DNA from: Osedax fenrisi
Lineage: Eukaryota; Annelida; Polychaeta; Sabellida; Siboglinidae
Length of the DNA stretch: 64,000 nucleotides
Direction: 5' to 3'
Assembly: GCA_964019155.1 (NCBI GenBank)
Contig: OZ025245.1
Coordinates: 3,506,238 to 3,570,237 of the forward strand
Shown: positions 1-12,309 of the stretch, piece by piece
Layout of the letters: each line of letters starts with the position of its first letter
Numbering within the stretch: the stretch's first letter is position 1
Translations under genes and position numbers: made by a program
Notes under the pieces: generated by a model
Database searches by the model: none
Seen by the model: the letters and a program-made list of their open reading frames with translations, nothing else
Told to the model about the DNA's origin: nothing

Positions 1-1194
1 AATGCTTGCAATTTTATGGTTAAAGAATTTTTCAAAAAGAGAACACAGTTGAAAATTTGACGTGTTAGGTAAAATGGGGAGGATTTTTTCATCTGGAGGA
101 GAGAGAATTTTATTTGCTATTTTAAATAATTTGCGAGGATTGGAGGATATCAATGCTATCTTTTTGTTATAATAGATAGATTTTGAACGAGATATAGTAG
201 ATTTGTAATTTTTTCTAGCTAGTGATAGTGCTAATTTAGTTTCAGTAGAAGGATTTTTAAGAAATTTCTTCTCAAATTTTCGAACACTCTTCTTGAAGAT
301 GAAAAGTTCGTGGGAGAACCAGGGAGAAAAAGGGCGGTCGGTAATTAATGTAGTTTTTGTAGGTGCATGTATATTGATAATATTTAGGAGAGTGGAGTTT
401 AGGAGTACCGGACAGAGGGAAGTTGAAGAAGAGATCTCAGTTTTGATATTGTTTACAAATCTTGGTAGGTCGATAGACTTAACATCTCTATATGTAATAC
501 GTTTTCGTTTAATATTTGTGAATTTTAGATTTATAGAGAATTCAATAATAAAATGATCAGTTAGTAGTTCAATTTTTTGAAAGGAGTTAGGGTTTATACA
601 TCTAATAAGAGGACTGGATAGGGGTGTAAATATCATATCAAGTGTATTGCCACTAGAATGGGTAGGAAATGATATATGTTGGCACAAGGAAAGAGACTCA
701 GTTAGGAGTTTAAAGTCACCATGGGGATAGATGGGAGAATTATAGTGATAGTTTAAGTCACCAAGAACTATTGGTAGATAGGTTGAAGATGAAGGAAGTT
801 TATGGATAAAATCATGAAATTCATCAAAGAATAAACTGGTTTCAGGTTTTGGGGGACGATAGATAACGGTAAGATGTAGAGTTAAGTTAGGAAGCTTGAG
901 GGTCAGCGAAATACAATCACTATATGAAAAGGGGGGGAATGAAATGGATGGAGATAGGTAAAAATCATTACGTATCATAAATCCTACCCCACCACCACGG
1001 CCCATTTGTCGTGGAGCGAGATAGAGTGTATATCCAAAGTCCAAGATGGAGGCAAATATATCAGAGTCATTATTAGAAATCCAGGTCTCAGTCAATGCGA
1101 TTATAATAAATTTTTGTAATTTAAGGTATGGGAACAGAAGGGATATATTTGATCTCAAGGAGCGAATATTGATCAAGGCTATATTAGAGGATAG
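1..1194 (-). CDS. LINE ORF2, N-terminal endonuclease part (partial, runs off window)
   Basis: Minus-strand frame open for 398 codons from just after the ORF1 TGA to the window edge, with no stop. It carries the exonuclease-endonuclease-phosphatase (APE) signature of LINE ORF2: an Asn-Ile-Arg-Ser motif about ten codons in, Thr-Glu-Thr-Trp near codon 37, a Gly-Gly-Gly-Val strand, Tyr-Arg-Pro-Pro, Leu-Gly-Asp-Leu-Asn, Gly-Asn-Thr-Leu-Asp and Thr-Asp-His near the end of the domain. All expected catalytic positions are present, so this part looks functional. It nicks target DNA to start target-primed reverse transcription. The linker toward the reverse transcriptase begins but is cut by the window. 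The first in-frame Met comes only after the catalytic Glu, so no AUG can give a complete endonuclease. The frame is continuous with ORF1 through its TGA. Confidence 0.85.
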
Positions 1195-2190
1195 TCAGGC
1201 TTGAGAGGAAGAATTATTTATAAATGATTTCTTATAGTGATCAAAAGAATCAAACCATTTTATTAGATCAGATTCAGGGATGAGAAAAGGGGGATATGAA
1301 AGAGGATTTTTTTTATCCCTAAGTTCAAATGTTTGGGAACGATTATTAAAAAATACTTTATACAAAATGGGCGTGAGTTTTTGTTTTAGGGCATGATATA
1401 GTACCTTACCAAGAAGTCTAGTAGAGTCAGGTAAATAATGACGAATAAATATATGCTTAAAATTACTATGTGGTGAGATTTTTAGAAGGGAGGAGAAACA
1501 TATATCACGAGCAGAAATATTAGTGAAACGTAATATAGCAGTACTGGTAAGAAATGAGGCAGAAGTAATATAAGAATGTGGAAGTTTTATATAGTCAATT
1601 AATGATACTATGAAATTATAGTTAACTTCATAAGGAAGAAGGTGTTCAAGTACTAGTATGAGGGAATTATCTATGGAGCGTATGGATGAAGACTTTGAGG
1701 AAGTTGAACTAGATAATATAGGGGTTGGTGTGTGATTTGAGGAAAATTTTAAGTCCATTAGCTTTGGAATGTTTCTAGAAGTATTATCATTGGGCTGGGT
1801 ATTAGTATTATGCTTGGGCTGGATATTAATAGTCGTAGTAGAAGAATATATATCAGATGTTATATTTGGCGTTACCTTGGAACAAGTATTATGTATAGAT
1901 TTGTCAGTTAAAGTAGAAGGTGAATATGGCATAGTAATGGGTGGAGTAGTTGTATGATTAGTCGAAGGAAACTTATTTAAGGCTAGGCATGAGGAACATG
2001 AGAAGATGAAGTTAGGTGAATTAAATATAGCAATAGCATAAGCGGGAGGGGGGTTTTTAGAATGAAACCAGGATTTAGAAATAATAGCTGCGGGGTATAA
2101 ACAATTATAATGTAAAATAGATGGACATGTTTTACATTTGAGATAATATTCGCATGCGGGAAGGTTACAATGTGAACAATTTGAGGACAT
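1195..2190 (-). CDS. LINE ORF1 protein with N-terminal PHD-type zinc finger
   Basis: 331 residues. The N-terminus carries a complete C4HC3 PHD-type finger: Cys5, Cys8, Cys19, Cys22, His27, Cys30, Cys65, Cys68. Residues about 70-180 are a Ser/Thr/Asn/Pro-rich, probably disordered linker. The C-terminal third is hydrophobic and basic, with a stretch like the RNA-binding C-terminal domain of CR1-type ORF1 proteins (arginine-rich helix around a His-Tyr-Leu-Pro motif). The last ~30 residues (Ile-Pro-x-Ser-Asp, Ser-Phe-Asp-His-Tyr) match the truncated ORF1 of the second LINE at 60128. Its expected role is nucleic-acid chaperone and RNP formation, by analogy. It ends in TGA followed by CTA, in frame with ORF2. 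The ATG at 2190 is the only start that includes the first cysteine pair. Confidence 0.85.
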   Translation of the reverse strand: MSSNCSHCNLPACEYYLKCKTCPSILHYNCLYPAAIISKSWFHSKNPPPAYAIAIFNSPNFIFSCSSCLALNKFPSTNHTTTPPITMPYSPSTLTDKSIHNTCSKVTPNITSDIYSSTTTINIQPKHNTNTQPNDNTSRNIPKLMDLKFSSNHTPTPILSSSTSSKSSSIRSIDNSLILVLEHLLPYEVNYNFIVSLIDYIKLPHSYITSASFLTSTAILRFTNISARDICFSSLLKISPHSNFKHIFIRHYLPDSTRLLGKVLYHALKQKLTPILYKVFFNNRSQTFELRDKKNPLSYPPFLIPESDLIKWFDSFDHYKKSFINNSSSQA

Positions 2191-2560
2191 GGTATACTTG
2201 AGATTGTGGGATTAAATTGAATGAAATAGATAATAATAAATATAATAATAAATGTATAAAAACTGGTCGTAACAGGGATATTTTTGAAGAAGTTTGGTAT
2301 TCAGTCCGTTTTGCTATATGACGAGTTGACTTGACAAGCACCGGTTGACTTTAGTAGGCCCCTGGTATGCTTGGTGGCAGCCGGGCAATGATGGTCCGAT
2401 TGTCTGAGATGTAAGGCAGTGTATCGTCCGAGGTAGAATTGATGGATCTGTATGTAAGTAAATACAGCAGTAGACTATCTAGGTGTAAGTTGGTAGCTAA
2501 CCTCAAATGAAGGTTGGTAGATCCGACTACCAAAAGCAAATTCCCAAGGGAGATCCACGG
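2191..2560 (-). other. LINE 5' untranslated leader
   Basis: Sequence upstream of the ORF1 start on the minus strand. It is richer in G+C than the DNA beyond 2560. It contains a repeated 8-base motif GTTGGTAG (around 2490 and 2514) and the hairpin-like stretch GGTAG...CTACC near 2516-2531. A 62-codon open stretch here has no recognisable product. CR1-like LINEs carry an internal promoter in this position, but no core element can be named. Confidence 0.45.
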
Positions 2561-3013
2561 GAGAATATCAGTTATAATATTATTATAAACTACTAGTTAA
2601 TTAATTTTATAAATAGTAAATAATGTAGCTAAGTATGAATATACATAAACAGTATGTAATATATATTTGAATTTAATTAATTTATCGAATTTATAATTCT
2701 ATTATCTTTGTGATTATTATTTATTTTTTAGGATTTTTATTTTGTTATAATAAAATGTAAACAAATACTAAATATAATTATATCTAAATAAGATATGATT
2801 ATAATTTAAAGACAACTATTATGTATTTCAAATAAGTTGGATATTAATATTTAATATATATTAATATAATAGATAATATAAAAAATAAATGAATACGTAC
2901 TTATCTTTATAATAATAATACAATTAAAAGATATTTAAAAGCTAAGCAGTTATTACCACAACTATATATTGGTTGCTATGTAAACAAAGTGATATATATA
3001 TATAAAATAATTA
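2561..3013. other. AT-rich spacer, no gene seen
   Basis: Very AT-rich sequence between the LINE leader and the inverted-repeat element. No coding stretch, RNA gene or clear repeat was recognised. Confidence 0.6.
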
Positions 3014-3430
3014 TACACATTAAATAAATATAATTTTTATTTGTAAACATATTTTTACAGTTGATTAATCAACCGTAGTAAATTTACTATTAGATTTCAT
3101 GGTATTGTGAAGTCTAAAAATAACCTAATGTAACATCGAAAGAAAGTAATATATAATGTAATTATTCAAGTATATGCAGTGTATAATGCAAGTGTACAGG
3201 ATAATGTCATGTATTAAAATTAATTTTATTTTTAAACTTTATAACTTATGTATAAAACAAACTAACCACTACGTCATATACTCCGGTATAGATACTATGA
3301 TACGGTTGTGTGAGGATGACGTGATAAGGCAGTGATGCAGTTAGGAAGTGAAGGAGAAAGCCACAGCTATAATATAGGACCGAGGACATGATGTTAACGG
3401 CGAGTGGATATGGCAGTAATGTAACCATGT
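3014..3430 (+). repeat. Left arm of a long imperfect inverted repeat
   Basis: Its reverse complement matches 4575-5003 along nearly the whole length, with many mismatches and small indels. Clear anchors are the segment with CTTCACAATACCATGAAATC (3090-3115), the one with CATTATACACTGCAT (3175-3192), the one with CTTTCTCCTTCACTTCCTAA (about 3340-3360), and CACACAACCGTATCA (3298-3312). The arms are separated by about 1.15 kb. Together they look like a foldback element or a DNA transposon with long terminal inverted repeats. Confidence 0.75.
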
Positions 3431-3975
3431 CCGATGGACATTGTATACGGACATTGACTGTATAACAAATTTCGCAACATTTTATAGGAACGCTCGTCGA
3501 AATCGTGAAATCGTGCGTCGCTCGTGAAATCATTGAAATTAGGATTATATTTGGATTATATTTCTGTGATTAGGGGCGTGATTTAATATATCAGTGTTGT
3601 TAAATTCTCGTATACGAGAATTGTATCGAATCTATGGATTGTATATATACTCTATTGTATAAGTACTATATATCTATATATATATATATATATATAATAT
3701 ATATAATATTATTATATATATATACTAACACGTATATGCACACACACAAACATACAAAAGCACACCCATACACACACAAGCACACACATATATACATATG
3801 GCGTTATTCACTTTAAGCATACAATATAATATACATCATGTATTTTTAACATTATTCAAATCAAACGCCTAAACAGTCGGTCTTTTGTTTCGCATATATC
3901 ATATTCTATTATGTACATTCTATGTATTATATTATATCAAACGAAACATTATATTATAACAACGTTTATAGTATA

Positions 3976-4032
<57 letters not shown>

Positions 4033-4574
4033 AGTACTATATAATTTAGTTATAGATGTCCATTATTCACAAAGATAATCTTATTTTCTAATATATTGTA
4101 TAATTTGATATAGCTTTCATATAAATATATATATATATATATATATAGCAAATAATACATGGGTAATAATCGTAATAAATATTATATTTATATATATATA
4201 TAATCGTTATATATATAAATAAATTTAATCAATACTTTTACTGTAGGAAATATATTTAAATTATATTACATAGTAAAAAGGTAAATATACAAGCTTAATA
4301 AAAATATACGTTATACGATTACATAACATGTTATAAATATAGCGTCACTATTACGTAAGCAGTGTTATATGTGTTACGTCATGCAAGTTGGCAACATAAG
4401 TTCACATACCTGACCGTATATATAGTGTAATATTGTATGGTGTAGTGTCTCGACTCGCATGGATAAATAACAGTGACAATATGAAATATCAACTGTCACT
4501 CAAGAACGTATTTAACCAATAGCGTCGCGACGATTCCACAATAGTGTATATATAAGCATAAGAAATCGTTACAT
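3431..4574. other. Spacer between the inverted-repeat arms
   Basis: AT-rich, with (TA)n runs at about 3672-3720, 3978-4032 and 4124-4146, a CA-rich tract at about 3739-3800, and a short cluster around 3489-3525 where TCGTGAAATC recurs. No transposase-like reading frame was found, so the element would be non-autonomous. Confidence 0.6.
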
Positions 4575-5003
4575 TACAGCCATTTCCACTTGCCGTTAAC
4601 ATCATGTCATCTGTACTATATTCTAGTTGTTGGCTTTCTCCTTCACTTCCTAACTGGATATCATTGCCTTCAAGCGTCACCTCCACACAACCGTATCACA
4701 TAGTCTATACCGGAGTGTACGTCGTATACAATCTACGTCATATTGGTTAGTTAACTCAGTATAATTAATGTTAATACATGACATCATCATGTACATTGTA
4801 TACTGTACAATGTACAGTGTACAATTGCATTATACACTGCATCTACTTGAATAATTACATTAGATTACTCTCGATATTACATTAGGTTATCTTTAGACTT
4901 CACAATACCATGAAATCTATAGATTACAATAACAATTAGTAAGTAGATCTAAATTATATAAAAAAAAGCTTACAAATAACAATTATATTTATTTAATATA
5001 TAT
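4575..5003 (-). repeat. Right arm of the long imperfect inverted repeat
   Basis: Inverted counterpart of 3014-3430. The outer ends (TTACAAATAA followed by TTATATTTATTTAAT) match the outer end of the left arm. The inner ends fade near GCCATTTCCACTTGCCG. Small open stretches in the two arms are on the same strand of oppositely oriented copies, so they are not homologous coding sequences. Confidence 0.75.
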
Positions 5004-5007
5004 TGAT

Positions 5008-5013
<6 letters not shown>

Positions 5014-5053
<40 letters not shown>

Positions 5054-5071
5054 TACAAGCGACAATTATAT

Positions 5072-5105
<34 letters not shown>

Positions 5106-5130
5106 ATATACATGACAAATATATATATAT
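5014..5130. repeat. (TA)n tracts before the hexanucleotide array
   Basis: Two TA runs (5014-5050 and about 5068-5111) separated by a short GTTTACAAGCGACAATTA spacer. This is simple sequence, abutting the right arm of the inverted repeat and the (CTATAT)n array. Confidence 0.9.
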
Positions 5131-5953
5131 CTATATCTATATCTATATCTATATCTATATCTATATCTATCTATATCTATCTATATCTATCTATATCTAT
5201 ATCTATATCTATATCTATATCTATATCTATATCTATATATATATCTATATCTATATCTATATCTATATCTATATCTATATCTATATCTATATCTATATCT
5301 ATATCTATATCTATATCTATATCTATATCTATATCTATATCTATATCTATATCTATATCTATATCTATATCTATATCTATATCTATATCTATATCTATAT
5401 CTATATCTATATCTATATCTATATCTATATCTATATCTATATCTATATCTATATCTATATCTATATCTATATCTATATCTATATCTATATCTATATCTAT
5501 ATCTATATCTATATCTATATCTATATCTATATCTATATCTATATCTATATCTATATCTATATCTATATCTATATCTATATCTATATCTATATCTATATCT
5601 ATATCTATATCTATATCTATATCTATATCTATATCTATATCTATATCTATATCTATATCTATATCTATATCTATATCTATATCTATATCTATATCTATAT
5701 CTATATCTATATCTATATCTATATCTATATCTATATCTATATCTATATCTATATCTATATCTATATCTATATCTATATCTATATCTATATCTATATCTAT
5801 ATCTATATCTATATCTATATCTATATCTATATCTATATCTATATCTATATCTATATCTATATCTATATCTATATCTATATCTATATCTATATCTATATCT
5901 ATATCTATATCTATATCTATATCTATATCTATATCTATATCTATATCTATATC
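5131..5953 (+). repeat. (CTATAT)n hexanucleotide array
   Basis: About 137 copies of CTATAT. There are a few CTAT insertions near 5164-5200 and one TA expansion near 5236; from about 5245 it is perfectly regular to 5940, then ends with a single CCGTAT variant. The array reads as Ile-Ser repeats in frame, but that is only the hexamer and not a gene. Confidence 0.97.
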
Positions 5954-6163
5954 CGTATCTATATATTTATATATATATATAATTATACATGTAATTTAAC
6001 CTACATTATAATAATAATAATGTAAATATGTATCCATAATGTTATGTAATATATTTATATGTGTGTAGTTTATACTATGTAACACACACACACATACATA
6101 CACACATTCGAATACATAAACATACGATTTCTACTAACAAAGTAGTAGAATGTAGTACCTTAT

Positions 6164-6208
<45 letters not shown>

Positions 6209-6282
6209 TATATAGAAGGGTCTATAGTATACTATATATACAATATTTATTTATTTATAGATTTCATTCCTTTCATTTATAG
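5954..6282. other. AT-rich junction with CA and TA tracts, no gene
   Basis: Contains a CA-rich stretch at about 6080-6112 and TA runs at about 6161-6214. It leads directly into the first, degenerate satellite copy. Confidence 0.6.
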
Positions 6283-9200
6283 AACCTTTATTTTATATTT
6301 TACTTTCAACACAAATTTTACTTTTTTATTTATTTTATTTTAATAAATTATCAAATATATATAAATAATTACGGTATTAATACATTTTTATAGTATACAA
6401 GTTATTATATTTAAAAACAGAATTAAAATTTTATTTATTTATTAAAAAAATGAATATTTGGAATGTGACACTTATACTGTTGATTTGTGGCACTGGATTG
6501 ATATGGCTCCCTTAATAAATATGTCCGTATATAGTTGGCAGGAATGTTACAACATTGTATGTCTCACTATAGATTGGCAGATTTGTTATTGTTGATGTTC
6601 CATTAACTGTGCGCCTACGGGTATGTCTAGTCCTCATGTCTACGTATCATTTGTCACCACTTCTATTATTCCAGGATTCGATACAACATATTTGCTAATT
6701 AAGTTTAGTAGATGTATACTTTTGTTTTGTTTAATTTTTTTTTCAAATTAATTTTAATCTTTTATAAAAAATATATTTGTTCTTAATTATATATTTTTTA
6801 TCATATGTGTACTCTGGGGTACCCCTTTTTATTTAAGTTATATTTATTTTATTTTAATAAATTATACAATATATATAAATAATTACGGTATTAATAATTT
6901 ATTAATAATTTGTATAGTATATAAGTTATTATATTTAAAAACATAATTACAATTTTAGTATTTATAAAAAAATTATTTATTTATAATTTTTATTCTTAAC
7001 CTTTATTTTTTATTTTACTTTCAAAATTTATTATACATACATTAAATACATATTATCTTATATAAGCATATGAATACATGACATATTTGGAATGTGACAC
7101 TTATACTGTTGATTTGTGGCACTGGATTGATATGGCTCCCTTAATAAATATGTCCGTATATAGTTGGCAGGAATGTTACAACATTGTATGTCTCACTATA
7201 GATTGGCAGATTTGTTATTGTTGATGTTCCATTAACTGTGCGCCTACGGGTATGCCTAGTCCTCATGGCTACGTATCATTTGTCACCACTTCTATTATTC
7301 CAGGATTCGATACAACATATTTGCTAATTAAGTTTAGTAGATGTATACTTTTTTTTTGTTTAATTTTTTATTCAAATTAATTTTAATCTTTTATAAAAAA
7401 TATATTTGTTCTTAATTATATATTTTTTTTATCATATGTGTACTCTGGGGTACCCCTTTTTATTGAAGTTTTATTTATTTTATTTTAATAAATTATCCAA
7501 TATATATAAATAATTACGGTATTAATGATTTATTAATAATTTGTATAGTATATAAGTTATTATATTTAAAAACAGAATTACAATTTTAGTATTTATAAAA
7601 AAATTATTTATTTATAATTTTTATTCTTAACCTTTATTTTTTATTTTACTTTCAAAATTTATTATACATACATTAAATACATATTATCTTATATAAGCAT
7701 ATGAATACATGACATATTTGGAATGTGACACTTATACTGTTGATTTGTGGCACTGGATTGATATGGCTCCTTAATAAATATGTCCGTATATAGTTGGCAG
7801 GAATGTTACAACATTGTATGTCTCACTATAGATTGGCAGATTTGTTATTGTTGATGTTCCATTAACTGTGCGCCTACGGGTATGCCTAGTCCTCATGTCT
7901 ACGTATCATTTGTCACCACTTCTATTATTCCAGGATTCGATACAACATATTTGCTAATTAAGTTTAGTAGATGTATACTTTTTTTTTGTTTAATTTTTTT
8001 TTCAAATTAATTTTAATCTTTTATAAAAAATATATTTGTTCTTAATTATATATTTTTTTTATCATATGTGTACTCTGGGGTACCCCTTTTTATTTAAGTT
8101 TTATTTAAGTTTTATTTATTTTATTTTAATAAATTATCCAATATATATAAATAATTACGGTATTAATAATTTATTAATAATTTGTATAGTATATAAGTTA
8201 TTATATTTAAAAACAGAATTACAATTTTAGTATTTATAAAAAAATTATTTATTTATAATTTTTATTCTTAACCTTTATTTTTTATTTTACTTTCAAAATT
8301 TATTATACATACATTAAATACATATTATCTTATATAAGCATATGAATACATGACATATTTGGAATGTGACACTTATACTGTTGATTTGTGGCACTGGATT
8401 GATATGGCTCCCTTAATAAATATGTCCGTATATAGTTGGCAGGAATGTTACAACATTGTATGTCTCACTATAGATTGGCAGATTTGTTATTGTTGATGTT
8501 CCGTTAACTGTGCGCCTACGGGTATGCCTAGTCCTCATGTCTACGTATCATTTGTCACCACTTCTATTATTCCAGGATTCTATACATCATATTTGCTAAT
8601 TAAGTTTAGTAGATGTATACTTTTTTTTTGTTTAATTTTTTTTTCAAATTAATTTTAATCTTTTATAAAAAATATACTTGTTCTTAATTATATATTTTTT
8701 TATCATATGTGTACTCTGGGGTACCCCTTTTTATTTAAGTTTTATTTAAGTTTTATTTATTTTATTTTAATAAATTATCCAATATATATAAATAATTACG
8801 GTATTAATAATTTATTAATAATTTGTATAGTATATAAGTTATTATATTTAAAAACAGAATTACAATTTCATTTATTTATTTAAAAAAAATAGTATTTATA
8901 AAAAAATTATTTATTTATAATTTTTATTCTTAATCTTTATTTTTTATTTTACTTTCAAAATTTATTATACATACATTAAATACATATTATCTTATATAAG
9001 CATATGAATACATGAAATATTTGGAATGTGACACTTATACTGTTGATTTGTGGCACTGGATTGATATGGCTCCCTTAATAAATAAGTCCGTATATAGTTG
9101 GCAGGAATGTTACAACATTGTATGTCTCACTATAGATTGGCAGATTTGTTATTGTTGATGTTCCGTTAACTGTGCGCCTACGGGTATGCCTAGTCCTCAT

Positions 9201-11655
9201 GTCTAAGTATCATTTGTCACCACTTCTATTATTCCAGGATTCTATACATCATATTTGCTAATTAAGTTTAGTAGATGTATACTTTTTTTTTGTTTAATTT
9301 TTTTTTCAAATTAATTTTAATCTTTTATAAAAAATATACTTGTTCTTAATTATATATTTTTTTATCATATGTGTACTCTGGGGTACCCCTTTTTATTTAA
9401 GTTTTATTTAAGTTTTATTTATTTTATTTTAATAAATTATCCAATATATATAAATAATTACGGTATTAATAATTTATTAATAATTTGTATAGTATATAAG
9501 TTATTATATTTAAAAACAGAATTACAATTTTAGTATTTATAAAAAAATTATTTATTTATAATTTTTATTCTTAACCTTTATTTTTTATTTTACTTTCAAA
9601 ATTTATTATACATACATTAAATACATATTATCTTATATAAGCATATGAATACATGAAATATTTGGAATGTGACACTTATACTGTTGATTTGTGGCACTGG
9701 ATTGATATGGCTCCCTTAATAAATAAGTCCGTATATAGTTGGCAGGAATGTTACAACATTGTATGTCTCACTATAGATTGGCAGATTTGTTATTGTTGAT
9801 GTTCCGTTAACTGTGCGCCTACGGGTATGCCTAGTCCTCATGTCTAAGTATCATTTGTCACCACTTCTATTATTCCAGGATTCTATACATCATATTTGCT
9901 AATTAAGTTTAGTAGATGTATACTTTTTTTTTGTTTAATTTTTTTTTCAAATTAATTTTAATCTTTTATAAAAAATATACTTGTTCTTAATTATATATTT
10001 TTTTATCATATGTGTACTCTGGGGTACCCCTTTTTATTTAAGTTTTATTTAAGTTTTATTTATTTTATTTTAATAAATTATCCAATATATATAAATAATT
10101 ACGGTATTAATAATTTATTAATAATTTGTATAGTTATTAATTAGTTATAAGTTATTATATTTAAAAACAGAATTACAATTTTAGTATTTATAAAAAAATT
10201 ATTTATTTATAATTTTTATTCTTAACCTTTATTTTTTATTTTACTTTCAAAATGTATTATACATACATTAAATACATATTATCTTATATAAGCATATGAA
10301 TACATGAAATATTTGGAATGTGACACTTATACTGTTGATTTGTGGCACTGGATTGATATGGCTCCCTTAATAAATATGTCCGTATATAGTTGGCAGGAAT
10401 GTTACAACATTGTATGTCTCACTATAGATTGGCAGATTTGTTATTGTTGATGTTCCATTAACTGTGCGCCTACGGGTATGCCTAGTCCTCATGTCTACGT
10501 ATCATTTGTCACCACTTCTATTATTCCAGGATTCGATACAACATATTTGCTAATTAAGTTTAGTAGATGTATACTTTTTTTTTGTTTAATTTTTTTTTCA
10601 AATTAATTTTAAAATTTTATAAAAAATATATTTGTTCTTAATTATATATTTTTTTATCATATGTGTACTCTGGGGTACCCCTTTTTATTTAAGTTTTATT
10701 TAAGTTTTATTTATTTTATTTTAATAAATTATCCAATATATATAAATAATTACGGTATTAATAATTTATTAATAATTTGTATAGTATATAAGTTATTATA
10801 TTTAAAAACAGAATTACAATTTTATTTATTTATTTAAAAAAATAGTATTTATAAAAAAATTATTTATTTATAATTTTTATTCTTAACCTTTATTTTTTAT
10901 TTTACTTTCAAAATTTATGATACATACATTAAATACATATTATCTTATATAAGCATATGAATACATGAAATATTTGGAATGTGACACTTATACTGTTGAT
11001 TTGTGGCACTGGATTGATATGGCTCCCTTAATAAATATGTCCGTATATAGTTGGCAGGAATGTTACAACATTGTATGTCTCACTATATATTGGCAGATTT
11101 GTTATTGTTGATGTTCCATTAACTGTGCGCCTACGGGTATGCCTAGTCCTCATGTCTACGTATCATTTGTCACCACTTCTATTATTCCAGGATTCGATAC
11201 AACATATTTGCTAATTAAGTTTAATAGATGTATACTTTTTTTTTGTTTAATTTTTTTTTCAAATTAATTTTAATCTTTTATAAAAAATATATTTGTTCTT
11301 AATTATATATTTTTTTATCATATGTGTACTCTGGGGTACCCCTTTTTATTTAAGTTTTATTTATTTTATTTTAATAAATTATCAAATATATATAAATAAT
11401 TACGGTATTAATAATTTATTAATAATTTGTATAGTATATAAGTTATTATATTTAAAAACATAATTACAATTTTAGTATTTATAAAAAAATTATTTATTTA
11501 TAATTTTTATTCTTAATCTTTATTTTTTATTTTATTTCAAAATTTATTATACATACATTAAATACATATTATCTTATATAAGCATATGAATACATGACAT
11601 ATTTGGAATGTGACACTTATACTGTTGATTTGTGGCACTGGATTGATATGGCTCC

Positions 11656-11805
11656 TGTAATAACTGCCTATTATGAGTATAACTAACCTAGTAGGTATCC
11701 AGGACCAGAATGTATGTATCATCTAAAGATACATATAATGGGTGTGGCTTAGCGTCATACCCGAATAGGCACCTACAAAGTGACAGCCTATAATATATTA
11801 CTACA
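11656..11805 (-). repeat. 3' LTR of the gypsy-type remnant
   Basis: 150 bp running, on the minus strand, from TGTAGTAATATATTATAGG to CAGTTATTACA. It shows the usual TG...CA termini and matching TGTAGTAATA/TATTACA ends. It begins immediately after a purine-rich stretch. Confidence 0.75.
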
Positions 11806-11818
11806 TCTCCCTTCTTAA
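11806..11818 (-). other. Polypurine tract of the gypsy-type remnant
   Basis: On the minus strand TTAAGAAGGGAGA lies directly before the LTR. This is the position where plus-strand DNA synthesis is primed in LTR retrotransposons (family knowledge). Confidence 0.75.
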
Positions 11819-11939
11819 GATTAATAATATTCGAATACCTTGATGATTATATTTAACTAAAATAATAATAATAATAATAATAATGAACTAAATAATGAAC
11901 AACACATAAATAATATACCCACCACCCTCTTCCCGTATC

Positions 11940-12308
11940 TTAGTTAATCTCTATTAATCGAGCAGGTGGTTTTGAAATTCTTCCTGACCGAGTTACGTAA
12001 GAGGTATTCTTTAATGGTATAATCATTTGTCTATTACGTCTTATAAACCTTTTGTCGGTATCTAAGACATATGATCGATCACTCTCTGGAGATCTATATG
12101 CTATTTTGGCTACTTTCCGTAGATCTTTAACAAATACTTCTTCGTTGTTCTCTAGTTCTCTCTTTTCTATAGTATACTTATTGTCTCGGTATTTCTTATT
12201 GTTTTCTTTATTTTCTTTATTAAATTTAATAAATTTCGGTTGATTAATTCTTCTTAATCCTTTCGGTATCTCAGGTACCGTTGTATTCAGTCTTCTCCCC
12301 ATTAACAA
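11940..12308 (-). pseudogene. Pol polyprotein C-terminus (integrase C-terminal region), fragment
   Basis: About 122 residues, starting at an Ala-Glu-Leu-Leu-Met-Gly-Arg-Arg-Leu segment typical of the region after the integrase core. It continues through a basic Lys/Asn-rich stretch to Arg-Ser-Tyr-Val-Leu, Arg-Arg-Asn-Arg and a final Thr-Arg-Ser-Gly-Arg...Lys-Pro-Pro-Ala-Arg-Leu. That is the usual ending of Ty3/gypsy polyproteins. The catalytic DDE core is absent. The frame has an in-frame TAG just upstream, at the deletion junction with the gag fragment. Confidence 0.8.
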
Positions 12309-12309
12309 T

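Larger units (their letters stand above)
1..2560 (-). mobile_element. LINE (non-LTR retrotransposon, CR1/L2-like), 5' part
   Basis: Read on the minus strand this is a GC-richer leader (about 2191-2560), then ORF1 (1195-2190), then ORF2 beginning directly after the ORF1 stop and leaving the window at base 1. The order of PHD-finger ORF1 then APE endonuclease is typical of the CR1/L2 group of LINEs (family knowledge). The second LINE in this window (60128-63275) has the same ORF1 C-terminal block and the same ORF1-UGA-ORF2 junction, so the two are related but clearly different families. Reverse transcriptase, 3' end and target-site duplication lie outside the window. The upstream limit near 2560 is where composition falls back to the AT-rich flank; the exact 5' end is an estimate. 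Confidence 0.85.

Noticed and set aside
293..556. 87-codon plus-strand frame
   Set aside because: Antisense shadow of the intact LINE endonuclease on the minus strand.
3246..4686. Minus-strand frames of 95 and 65 codons in the two inverted-repeat arms
   Set aside because: They lie on the same strand in oppositely oriented arms, so they do not encode the same thing; no recognisable product.
5112..5999. 295-codon Ile-Ser repeat frame
   Set aside because: Translation of the (CTATAT)n array only.
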